Source of the DNA: an uncultured Prevotellaceae bacterium
GTDB lineage: Bacteria; Bacteroidota; Bacteroidia; Bacteroidales; Bacteroidaceae
DNA: 64,000 nt
Assembly (NCBI GenBank): GCA_947165505.1
Contig: CAMVAT010000014.1
Span: 1 to 64,000, forward strand
Direction of reading: 5' to 3'
The position numbers and the translations under genes are program-made. Under the pieces are notes generated by a model that saw only the letters and a list, made by a program, of their open reading frames with translations, had not been told where the DNA came from and made no database searches. Below, piece after piece: positions 55,205 to 62,938 of the stretch. Position 1 is the first letter of the stretch. Every line of letters begins with the position of its first letter.

Positions 55205-55606
55205 TTATACGGCGGTGGGGGTAGTCGAGAAGAGATCTTCTATCTCGGTCATCTCATCCTCATCAAACCACTTGGTGAGTTTCTCTTTCGCCTTCTCCTT
55301 CGCCTCGTCGGTGATCTGGTCCCACACCTTCTTGAGCACATAGGCCAATACGGCCATATCATCGCCCAGTCCCACAATGGGGATGGCATCGGGTATGGCA
55401 TCAAGCGGACTGATAAGATAGCCGAGCGCCCCGATGATAATCGCCTTATCCTTGACAGACACTTTCTTGCTGTTCAACGAATAATATAAGATAAGCGCGG
55501 AATAGACCAGTTTAGCACCAGCCCTTTTTGCTATTCTCGATATTTTTTCAACGAAGCCCTTCGACGAGAACTTGTTTGAGTATTTCATAAAATCGGGTAA
55601 TTCCAT
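55205..55606 (-). CDS. YkvA-type DUF1232 membrane protein
   Basis: A 133-residue protein with the DUF1232 core: VSVKDKAIIIGALGYLISPLDAIPDAIPIVG, spanning about 48-80 and containing the conserved SPLDxIPDxIP motif. A first hydrophobic segment (about 30-45) and the DUF1232 helices suggest membrane association. The C-terminal third is highly charged (Lys/Glu/Asp). Function unknown across the family. Divergent from the next gene, with overlapping promoters. Confidence 0.82.
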   Translation of the reverse strand: MELPDFMKYSNKFSSKGFVEKISRIAKRAGAKLVYSALILYYSLNSKKVSVKDKAIIIGALGYLISPLDAIPDAIPIVGLGDDMAVLAYVLKKVWDQITDEAKEKAKEKLTKWFDEDEMTEIEDLFSTTPTAV

Positions 55607-55638
55607 TTTCCAAATATTTTTTTGGTGAATATTGTGTG

Positions 55639-55670
55639 CAAAAATACGAATTATTCATTACCTTTGCAAA
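55639..55670. promoter_or_regulatory. Overlapping divergent promoters sharing TTTGCAAA
   Basis: For the leftward gene: TTTG (55670-55667), 20 nt, TATTTTTG (55646-55639), all minus strand. For the rightward gene: -7 TACCTTTG (55659-55666). The rightward -7 and leftward -33 abut in the palindrome TTTGCAAA (55663-55670), so the two transcription complexes should exclude each other. Confidence 0.65.
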
Positions 55671-55694
55671 TAAAACGATTTAAAAAACATCAAA

Positions 55695-56102
55695 ATGACA
55701 ATTCCATTAAGCGACGAAACCGTATTGGCCATCAAAACCGCTGTAAAAGAGCATCATGACGACCCTGATTTTCCGAAGATGAGTGACTACGACACCGACG
55801 AGGAAGAAGTAAAAGACTTTTTGTTTGACAGTCAGGTGATAGAAGAAGTGACGATGGAGACGGAGAAGAAACGGCTCACCCGCATCGGCATCATCTTTGT
55901 GATACCAGTAGCCATCATGGCATGTTTTACGTTTGACACAAAGCTCCGTCTGCTGATCGGTGTATGTGGAGGCATCGTGGCCTGCACGCTCTATCTGCTG
56001 GGCGAGAAAGCCTATCAGCATCATCAAGACAAGAAACTCGCCGCCTCGGGACCTGCCCGCTACTGCGACGCCGTGCTGAAGCATTTGCAGATAGACGCAT
56101 AA
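55695..56102 (+). CDS. Small two-helix membrane protein, unknown function
   Basis: A 135-residue protein I do not recognise. An acidic soluble N-terminal part (about 1-55, with DYDTDEEEVKDF) is followed by two closely spaced hydrophobic helices (about 64-80 and 84-104) and a basic tail with KAYQHHQDKK. This suggests an inner-membrane hairpin with both ends in the cytoplasm. It has its own -7 promoter element and shares a control region with the DUF1232 gene, which may point to a related envelope role. Confidence 0.7.
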   Translation: MTIPLSDETVLAIKTAVKEHHDDPDFPKMSDYDTDEEEVKDFLFDSQVIEEVTMETEKKRLTRIGIIFVIPVAIMACFTFDTKLRLLIGVCGGIVACTLYLLGEKAYQHHQDKKLAASGPARYCDAVLKHLQIDA

Positions 56103-56171
56103 GATTTCATGCACTGCGGATGCGGCATGCCGCATCCTTGCATCTCTCTTACGGTATCAAGTATTCAAGGA

Positions 56172-56553
56172 AAAAAGAGCAGTGGTCCTATAAGCCGGGT
56201 TCTGTTCTCCATAGCGAGCTATGGAGCATGTGTCATTTATCTACTCCGCAAGTCACCTCACGGCTCCAGCGTTCTACCCTCCGTCGTACCGTAGTTCGGG
56301 CGGGCATCCCTCAGACGACGGTTTACGCGAACTTGCAGCCTCCAGCAGGCACAGCCCGGTGATCACCCACCGGCTGGTGGTCTCTTACACCACCTTCTCA
56401 CCCTTACCCCGCACGCGGGGCGGTTCTTTTCTTCTACCTTCACCTACTGTCGCCAATAGCTTCTATTTTCGGAAGTGGAGCGCCCTGTGCTGCCCGGACT
56501 TTCCTCCTGCATATCCAGTATGCCGGCGACACATCGGACCACTGCTCCTGTAT
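56172..56553 (-). ncRNA. rnpB: RNase P RNA (rnpB)
   Basis: Minus-strand RNA with the bacterial type A RNase P core. The 5' side has GAGGAAAGTCCGGGC (complement of about 56500-56515), and the 3' end carries the universal CAGAACCCGGCTTATAGG. P1 is a 12-bp helix pairing 56536-56547 with 56177-56188. It processes tRNA 5' ends. The protein reading frames across this interval are spurious. Exact ends are approximate. Confidence 0.95.
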
Positions 56554-56561
56554 TTTCGTTG

Positions 56562-56569
56562 CAAAATTA
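56562..56569 (-). promoter_or_regulatory. -7 element of rnpB
   Basis: TAATTTTG on the minus strand about 10 nt before the predicted RNA 5' end; the -33 region is not consensus. Confidence 0.6.
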
Positions 56570-56677
56570 CGAAAAAAAATGCGATTCGGATGCCATTCAT
56601 GGGCAAGAAATCGCATTTTCTTTTGCGTTTTTATTATCCTGTGGCAGCCACCGGGTCACATGCCGGTCGGCGTCGCC

Positions 56678-57265
56678 TTATTTAAGGACACAATTCGAGA
56701 AGCTGTATTCCGTGTAATTGCCAGCTTTCTCATTCATTCTGATCGATTTGATTTCCTGCGTACGCATATCCAAGCTCAGCACAAACGATGTAAACATCAT
56801 TCTCCGTGCCTCTTTTTTAGTTGCGGCATTGGGAGTGATGGTAAGGATGAGCATATTGCCGCTCTTCGTCATTTTCAGGTCGGAGAGTTGTGATATGTTT
56901 TTCTGTCCACCCGACAGGAAGCTCTCGAACACAGCTTGGAAAGAAGCGAACTGGGCATTCGCCTGACTCGTCGTGGTATATTTCTTGCCATTAGCCACCA
57001 TGGTAAATGAGCTGCCTTTCATCAAGAGCTGGTCTTTCCCCCCGTTCATGACGATACTCACCTCGTTGGGTCGTTTCATGGTCAGTTTGCCATACGTGAC
57101 AGCATCCTTGGCGATTGCTTTTCTGTGGGTTGTCTTTTTGACGTCGGCCGTCACAGAGCTCACATTCTTATACTTTGCCGCTACTTTTTGGAAATCAGCC
57201 TGTTGCGCTTGAGCGGCAGTGAAGAGCAAACATAATACGCTAAAAAACAAAAGGGTTCGTTTCAT
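56678..57265 (-). CDS. LolA-like periplasmic lipoprotein carrier
   Basis: A 195-residue secreted LolA-fold protein. A signal peptide (1-20, ending AQA-Q) precedes FQKVAAKYKNVSSVTADVKKTTH and a string of beta strands (GKLTMKRPNEVSIVM, SFTMVANGKKY). LolA normally ferries lipoproteins to the outer membrane. Here it is the last gene of an operon-like run with an MMPL exporter, ACP and ketosynthase. LolA-like proteins in such clusters are thought to help move the lipid product. A general LolA role cannot be excluded. The gap to the upstream gene is 131 bp. Confidence 0.82.
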   Translation of the reverse strand: MKRTLLFFSVLCLLFTAAQAQQADFQKVAAKYKNVSSVTADVKKTTHRKAIAKDAVTYGKLTMKRPNEVSIVMNGGKDQLLMKGSSFTMVANGKKYTTTSQANAQFASFQAVFESFLSGGQKNISQLSDLKMTKSGNMLILTITPNAATKKEARRMMFTSFVLSLDMRTQEIKSIRMNEKAGNYTEYSFSNCVLK

Positions 57266-57396
57266 TTTTTTATTGATTTGGTTTAAAACGATATTGTCAT
57301 TGGTTTTTTCAACTGAGGCAGACAGCAGTGAGCCTGCACATATTCTTAGACGAATTAGAGCATTGATGGTTTAAAACAAGCGTTGACAATCACTTA

Positions 57397-58881
57397 TTAG
57401 ATACGCGCCGGGATGACTTGCCGGATGGTATCCATTCCGAGCAGTTCAGAGCACGTGAGCAGCGCCGTCATCGACACCCCCTCCACCCCGTGGAGCATGA
57501 GATTCTGCCCCGTAAGCAACAGGTTTTGTATGGGTGTCTTAGGCGAGAGCATCGTCATGACCATGTTGTCGTAATCTTTTCTGATCCCGTATGCCGAGCC
57601 CTCGGGTGTCTGGTTATAGTCGCGGTATGTGAGTGGCGTGCTGACATATTTGGCCACTGCCATATCGCCCAGTCCGGGAATCACCGTTTCGGCCAAGTGG
57701 ATACACTCTTGCGCCTTCTGCTCTTTCATGTCGAGATAGTCGTCGCCACGGTGAGCCACCGTCGTATGCTCCCACTTACGGCAGCACTCCCACGACATCG
57801 GAGTCAGCAAGTCAACCTGTTCGGTGTAATCGCCCGCCTGCGGAGGCCGGCAGCAAACCATCACCCTGTCTATGGTGTGCTTATCTCCTGCCCTCTCCTG
57901 CATCTCAGAGCCCCAGATGTCGGTGGTGCGATATACGAACTTATTGTGATTGAAATAGCGGAGCGTGTGCGGTTTGAGCACCATCGAAACAGTGAGCATC
58001 CCACCCGTGTTCTGCATCATACCCATCCGCCTGCGGAAGACATTCTTAATCAGGTGCGGGGCTTTGACCCACTGGAACGTCATCGCCGGATGCGCATCGC
58101 TGATGAACACATCCCCCTCATAGACCTCGCCGTTACTACACCTTGCCGCCACGACTCGTTTACGGTTGACGTCAGGGTCAGCCATCAGTTCCACCACCTC
58201 AGCGCCACAGACCACCCGTCCGCCATCGGCTTGTATGCGGTCGATGAGTCTCTGCACCAGCAGATTACCCGGTGCCCGCAGACGCCAACTGCTCTGTATG
58301 AACGCGCTATTGCCATGGGCAAAAGAGAAAAGCGGCAACGACTCCCTCCTCAGTTCCATCTTAATAGCCGAACCCGCCAGGATGTTGGCCAACACCTTGT
58401 TCTGGAACGTGTCTGTCAAGTATTGATAGGCATTCATCCCGAAGAACCGGAACGTCTCTTCAGACCCGAGTGCCGCCTCCTCGTTTTGCCTGAGCATCTC
58501 CACATATCGCCCCAGAGCCGCCCTCTCAGCGGGGAACTGCCGGGCCAGCGTATCAGCAAACTGCTGGTAGCCTTGGGCAAAGGCGAACGTCTGACCGCCC
58601 ACCGTGATCAAGTCAAAGCCGTCGGCATCCATCCTGTGCCAAGGCAGGTCCATGAGTCCCACATACGAGAAGATGGCATGAAGGCGCTGCCCTTCGGCCA
58701 GTCCGCCCACATAATGCAGCCCCGTGTCGAAAGCATACTTGCCGCGCGTATAGCTCTGAATACACCCGCCGGGTTGCGTCTGCCGTTCGAGCACGACCAC
58801 GCTTTTTCCCTGCCGGGCAAGGATTGCGGCACATAGCAATCCGCCCAGTCCGCTGCCTATGACGACCACCTCGTGTCTCAT
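57397..58881 (-). CDS. FAD-dependent desaturase/isomerase-like oxidoreductase
   Basis: A 494-residue flavoprotein of the phytoene desaturase/CrtISO/retinol saturase superfamily. The Rossmann fingerprint VVVIGSGLGGLLCAAILARQ with the downstream acidic VLE marks FAD binding, followed by PGGCIQSYTRGKYAFDTGLHYVGG-type residues. The C-terminal GQNLMLHGVEGVSMTALLTCSELLG is the family FAD-binding end. The ATG at 58881 overlaps the exporter stop (ATGA), so it is preferred over one at 58905. It would act on a polyene or long acyl chain; given its neighbours, tailoring of a polyene lipid or pigment is the best guess. Confidence 0.83.
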   Translation of the reverse strand: MRHEVVVIGSGLGGLLCAAILARQGKSVVVLERQTQPGGCIQSYTRGKYAFDTGLHYVGGLAEGQRLHAIFSYVGLMDLPWHRMDADGFDLITVGGQTFAFAQGYQQFADTLARQFPAERAALGRYVEMLRQNEEAALGSEETFRFFGMNAYQYLTDTFQNKVLANILAGSAIKMELRRESLPLFSFAHGNSAFIQSSWRLRAPGNLLVQRLIDRIQADGGRVVCGAEVVELMADPDVNRKRVVAARCSNGEVYEGDVFISDAHPAMTFQWVKAPHLIKNVFRRRMGMMQNTGGMLTVSMVLKPHTLRYFNHNKFVYRTTDIWGSEMQERAGDKHTIDRVMVCCRPPQAGDYTEQVDLLTPMSWECCRKWEHTTVAHRGDDYLDMKEQKAQECIHLAETVIPGLGDMAVAKYVSTPLTYRDYNQTPEGSAYGIRKDYDNMVMTMLSPKTPIQNLLLTGQNLMLHGVEGVSMTALLTCSELLGMDTIRQVIPARI

Positions 58882-61400
58882 GCCGCCTTCTTTCTGTTGA
58901 GCCACCTGTATATGGCCGGTTGCAGCACGTAAGACAAGACCACCGCCGACACCAGTCCCACGAGCGTGGAGAAGCCTACCGACTTGATGGCGGGATGCTG
59001 AGCCAGCAGCATGCTGCTGACCGTGACCACCAGCGTGAATGCGCTGAGGAAGATAGCCGTCTTATGATACTGCAGTTTCTGTTGGTTGGGATCGGTGAGT
59101 CCGTTCATCACAAAGATGCTGTAATCCACCCCGATACCGAAGATAAAGGTAGAGATGATGATGCTGATGAGATTGAAGCTCATACCGAAGATATTCATCG
59201 CCCCGAGCACGATAAGCCAGCTGAGAACGATAGGCATCAGTGCCAGCAACGTGTTTTTGACGTTGAAATGGAAGCTGACGAGCAGCACCACGAGCACGAA
59301 GAGCATAGAGAGCCACTGCAGCACATTGAAATCCTCGCTCATCTGCATGAGCGTGTCGGTGGTATAATAATAGGTGTCGAGCACCAGCAGTTTTGGATGG
59401 CTGGCCACGGCGTCGCAGATACGCATATAGTCACTCTCGCTGCTCCGCACGGAGTCATTGGCACATCTCACGGAGGTGAAGCAGAGATAGTCGCCCCCAT
59501 ACGACTGTTCCATCATCGTTGACTGATATCCCTGCGGAATGATGTCGGCCTCGTAGAGCGGGTCGGGCTGGTAGTCGGCCTCCACCGCGTCGAAAAACGT
59601 CTGGAAGGCATCGGGCATCAGACCTGCAGCCGGTGCTGTCTGCGCCGTCAGGCTGCGCACCTTGTCAAGTCGCTGCTGCGTCCAATAGTCACGCCATGCC
59701 TCTATTCTCTCTTGCTGCACACGCTGCGGGATAAAAATCTGGTTGGTACGGTTGTAATCTTTCACCAATCCGAGCGTTTTCAGCGAATCGAGTTTTTTGT
59801 CGAGCACGTCAAAGTTTTCGATGGCCTCTTCCATCGTTTTCCCCCGGCTGGCGAAATATTTCTGTTTATCGCCCGTATATGTTTTCTGCCGCAGCAGTTG
59901 CTCGGAATGTTCTGTCAAGGGGTCGTCGTATCCCAGGTTGTGCATATCGGCATCGAAGTGTGTGCCCCCGATGAAATAGGCCACCACCCCCACCAGTGCC
60001 ACGATGACAAGCGCCATGATGAGCGGTCGGTTTCTGTCGAACTGCATGGCATTGACCCGTCCTATCCATCCCCACAATTTCCCTTGCGCCACGCTGTCAT
60101 TTTCTGCGCCGCTATTACGCTTCGTCATCAGATAGTCGAGCATCTGCGGCAAGTAAGTGAGGCTGAAGAACGTAGTGCCCAAGATGGCGAAAGCCGCAAA
60201 GAGTCCGAAGTCTTGCAGGAGGTCGGTTTTGATGAAGATGAGTCCGGCAAACGAGCCGATGGTCGTGAGACAGCCGAGCCACACGGGTTTCACCTGGTCG
60301 CGCAACATCTGTTCGGTATTCTCCACATACTGTTGATGCACCAGCACATGCAGCACATAGCTGAGCGCCACGCCGAGCACGACGCCGCCGATGCCCAACG
60401 CCAGCAGCGAGAACTGCCCCTTGATCCAAAACATCATCGCCAGTCCGAAGAGCGTGCCGAAGACCACGGGCAGGAACAGGAGCAGCGGGAAGGCGAGCCC
60501 TTTGCCCTTGCACGACTTTCTGAAGCACAGGAAGAGGAAAATAAGCACCAATACCACCGCCCCGGTGATCGTCGTCGTGAGGTCGCGCTTGATTTGCGTG
60601 GAATTATAGAATCCGCTGGCAGGCGTGCCATGATACGAGATGGTGACTCCAGGGTGCGTGTTTTTGAACTGCGTGATGAGCGAGTTGATCATATCAAACA
60701 TCGCGCGCCCCTGTCCGGTGTTGGTAGCCGAGAATCGCGGCGTGATGAAGGCGATGCACACCGTAGAGTCGGGCACGAAGAAATGCGAGTCAACCGTCTT
60801 GTAGTTGCCAGCCGACGACAACAGTTCTCCCAGTGCCATATCGGCCAGCACGTTCCTCATCCCCATGGGGTCTAACTGTATCAGTTCCGGAAACATCTGA
60901 CCAAACTCCCCTTCCAGTTCATCGCGGTTTTGCTGCATTTGCTCAGCGAAGTGCTCACGTGTGAGGAGCGAGTCGAACCTGTGGTAAGCCGCCGTGTCGA
61001 TATACGCCGGCAGGTGCTGCGTGAGATAGTCCACCCCGTCGAGCATCAGCTCATCAGGAATCCGGTAGAAGGCATCAGCTATGGTGCTGTCTTTGGCGTC
61101 TCTGACCATGAGCGAGTCGATGAACTCATCGCATGCGCTCACGAGCGAGTCCACGGTCACCGAGTCGTTGTCGGCTTCGAACAGCAGAAACGTCTTGTCT
61201 TTGATTTTGAGGTCGGCAAAGGCCAGTTTCATGGTACCGTCCTCATTTCTTGAGGAAGGCATGAGCTTGTCGATATCCTCTTCGAGATGGATGCGCGAGG
61301 CAAACCATCCGAAGAAGATGAACAAAGCCGCCATAGAAGTCCAGCATACGAACTGATGATTTCTGAAATAGCGGTATAATCTGATGAGCAGCAGGGTCAT
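58878..61400 (-). CDS. MMPL/RND-family lipid exporter
   Basis: An 840-residue RND-superfamily transporter of the MMPL type with two halves. Each half has one helix, a large periplasmic domain and a group of five or more helices; GVDYSIFVMNGLTD and ALGIGGVVLGVALSYVLHVLVHQQY-type helix segments are typical. It probably moves a lipid or polyene product across the inner membrane using the proton gradient. It is packed 3 nt after the ACP gene and overlaps the FAD-enzyme gene, so all belong to one operon. Similar exporters appear in aryl-polyene and flexirubin clusters. Confidence 0.87.
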   Translation of the reverse strand: MTLLLIRLYRYFRNHQFVCWTSMAALFIFFGWFASRIHLEEDIDKLMPSSRNEDGTMKLAFADLKIKDKTFLLFEADNDSVTVDSLVSACDEFIDSLMVRDAKDSTIADAFYRIPDELMLDGVDYLTQHLPAYIDTAAYHRFDSLLTREHFAEQMQQNRDELEGEFGQMFPELIQLDPMGMRNVLADMALGELLSSAGNYKTVDSHFFVPDSTVCIAFITPRFSATNTGQGRAMFDMINSLITQFKNTHPGVTISYHGTPASGFYNSTQIKRDLTTTITGAVVLVLIFLFLCFRKSCKGKGLAFPLLLFLPVVFGTLFGLAMMFWIKGQFSLLALGIGGVVLGVALSYVLHVLVHQQYVENTEQMLRDQVKPVWLGCLTTIGSFAGLIFIKTDLLQDFGLFAAFAILGTTFFSLTYLPQMLDYLMTKRNSGAENDSVAQGKLWGWIGRVNAMQFDRNRPLIMALVIVALVGVVAYFIGGTHFDADMHNLGYDDPLTEHSEQLLRQKTYTGDKQKYFASRGKTMEEAIENFDVLDKKLDSLKTLGLVKDYNRTNQIFIPQRVQQERIEAWRDYWTQQRLDKVRSLTAQTAPAAGLMPDAFQTFFDAVEADYQPDPLYEADIIPQGYQSTMMEQSYGGDYLCFTSVRCANDSVRSSESDYMRICDAVASHPKLLVLDTYYYTTDTLMQMSEDFNVLQWLSMLFVLVVLLVSFHFNVKNTLLALMPIVLSWLIVLGAMNIFGMSFNLISIIISTFIFGIGVDYSIFVMNGLTDPNQQKLQYHKTAIFLSAFTLVVTVSSMLLAQHPAIKSVGFSTLVGLVSAVVLSYVLQPAIYRWLNRKKAA

Positions 61401-61403
61401 TTT

Positions 61404-61652
61404 TTACGCTTGAGGAAGGTGTGTCTCGATATAGTCGTAGAGGTCGTTGAACGTCTGAATGGTATGCAGTTCGTTGAGTGGTATCGTGATTTTGTATGTA
61501 AACTGCACGAGAGCCACGAGGTCAACGAGGTTGATGCTATCCAGGTTGAGTGTCTCTTTCAGCGATGCCTCAGGTGAGAATTCACTCTGTTCGATTTCAA
61601 ACTCTTCAGACAGCAAAGTGTTCACCTGTTCGATAATTTCATTTCTTGTCAT
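61404..61652 (-). CDS. Acyl carrier protein
   Basis: An 82-residue acyl carrier protein. Ser39 in NLDSINLVDLVALV is the expected phosphopantetheine site (DSI in place of the common DSL). The acidic four-helix layout is normal. It lies between a ketosynthase and an exporter, so it probably serves a specialised acyl-chain pathway and not the housekeeping fatty-acid synthase. Confidence 0.9.
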   Translation of the reverse strand: MTRNEIIEQVNTLLSEEFEIEQSEFSPEASLKETLNLDSINLVDLVALVQFTYKITIPLNELHTIQTFNDLYDYIETHLPQA

Positions 61653-61683
61653 AATAATAAATGGATGATTAAAATTGTGAGTA

Positions 61684-62904
61684 TTATAAATTTTTTACGA
61701 TCAAAGTAGAGTTCGTGCCACCGAATCCGAACGAGTTGCTGAGGAACATGTCGAAGTGTGCCTCCTTGGTTTCGGGCAGCACATTGATGCAAGCCGTCTC
61801 CTCGTCGGGATTCTCGAAATTGAGCGACCCGCCGATGAAATCATTTTTCATCATCAGCATGGAATAGATGATTTCGCTGGCGCCAGCCATCCACATCTCA
61901 TGTCCTGTCTGGCTTTTTGTCGAGGTGACGGGCACCCGGTAGTCGCCAAAGAGTTGTGCGATGGCCATGGCCTCGCGTCCGTCGCCCGCCTTGGTCGATG
62001 TGGCGTGCGCATTGATATACCCGATGTCGGTGGGTTGCACGCCGGCATCCTTGAGACAGAGTTCGAGCGAGCGTGCAGGTCCGGCCACATTGGGTGTAGA
62101 GATATGGTCGCCGTTGCCCGAGAATCCCCATCCGATGATTTCGGCGAGGATGGGAGCCCCTCTTTTCACCGCATGCTCATAGCTCTCGATGATGACGGTG
62201 GCAGCTCCGCCGCCCGGTATCAGTCCGTCGCGGTCGCGGTCGAAGGGTCTGCACGCCTTCGTCGGCTCGTCCTCCCGTGCCGAGAAAGCCATCAGTCCGT
62301 CGAACGCCGCCACGCAGTACATGTTAGCCTCTTGTGCGCCGCCGCAGATGACACAGTCTTGCAGGCCGTTTTTGATGAGCAGGTATCCCAGTCCGATAGA
62401 CTGCGACCCCGAGGCGCAAGCCGCCGACGAAGTGAGGTTGATGCCTTTCAAGTGGAAGAGCGTGGCGAGGTTCATCGTGACGGTCGAGTTCATCGACTGG
62501 AAGATAGCCCCGCTGCCGCATGCCGCCGTTGACTGCATCTGTCTGAATTTGTCGAGTGCTCTCATCGTTGCCTCGGCCACCGAGTCGTTGCCATAGATGA
62601 CCCCCACCTCGTGCGCGTCGATATAGTCTTGTTCGAGTTTTGCCTGTTGCATGGCTTGCTTGGTTGCCAAGTAGGCATATTGAGCCTCTTCGGGCATCAG
62701 TTGTCTGAGATTTCTGTTAAGGTATGGCTTCAAGTCAGCCTTAGGCACATCAGCGCAGAGTGCCGACCGGAATCCGGCGTCTTTTCTTTCCTGACTAAAG
62801 ATGATACCACTTTTTCCTGTGTACAGCGACTGTTGCACCTCGTCGAGCGTCGTACCGAGGCACGACCAGATACCCATTCCTGTAATCACTACTCTTCTTT
62901 CCAT
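61684..62904 (-). CDS. FabF-like beta-ketoacyl-ACP synthase
   Basis: A 406-residue ketosynthase that extends acyl-ACP by two carbons. The catalytic Cys is in NLTSSAACASGSQSIG, with the two active histidines in INAHATSTKAGDG and TSTKSQTGHEMWMAG; all three are intact. VVITGMGIWSCLG starts the protein. It is linked to ACP, exporter and FAD enzyme, a set seen in aryl-polyene/flexirubin-type clusters. It could also make an unusual fatty acid. The 3' end is 31 nt from the ACP start. Confidence 0.92.
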   Translation of the reverse strand: MERRVVITGMGIWSCLGTTLDEVQQSLYTGKSGIIFSQERKDAGFRSALCADVPKADLKPYLNRNLRQLMPEEAQYAYLATKQAMQQAKLEQDYIDAHEVGVIYGNDSVAEATMRALDKFRQMQSTAACGSGAIFQSMNSTVTMNLATLFHLKGINLTSSAACASGSQSIGLGYLLIKNGLQDCVICGGAQEANMYCVAAFDGLMAFSAREDEPTKACRPFDRDRDGLIPGGGAATVIIESYEHAVKRGAPILAEIIGWGFSGNGDHISTPNVAGPARSLELCLKDAGVQPTDIGYINAHATSTKAGDGREAMAIAQLFGDYRVPVTSTKSQTGHEMWMAGASEIIYSMLMMKNDFIGGSLNFENPDEETACINVLPETKEAHFDMFLSNSFGFGGTNSTLIVKNL

Positions 62905-62938
62905 GATTTGGTATAATGTAAAAACGGTTATATTGAAT

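Noticed and set aside
56221..56685. Open reading frames across the 56.2-56.7 kb interval
   Set aside because: The interval encodes RNase P RNA on the minus strand; conserved RNA core and P1 helix explain it.
57418..58836. 472-codon plus-strand open frame
   Set aside because: Fully antisense to the FAD-dependent oxidoreductase with clear family motifs; no recognisable protein pattern in the antisense frame.
59712..60875. 387-codon plus-strand open frame
   Set aside because: Antisense to the MMPL exporter; very His/Glu/Arg-rich with no domain pattern.
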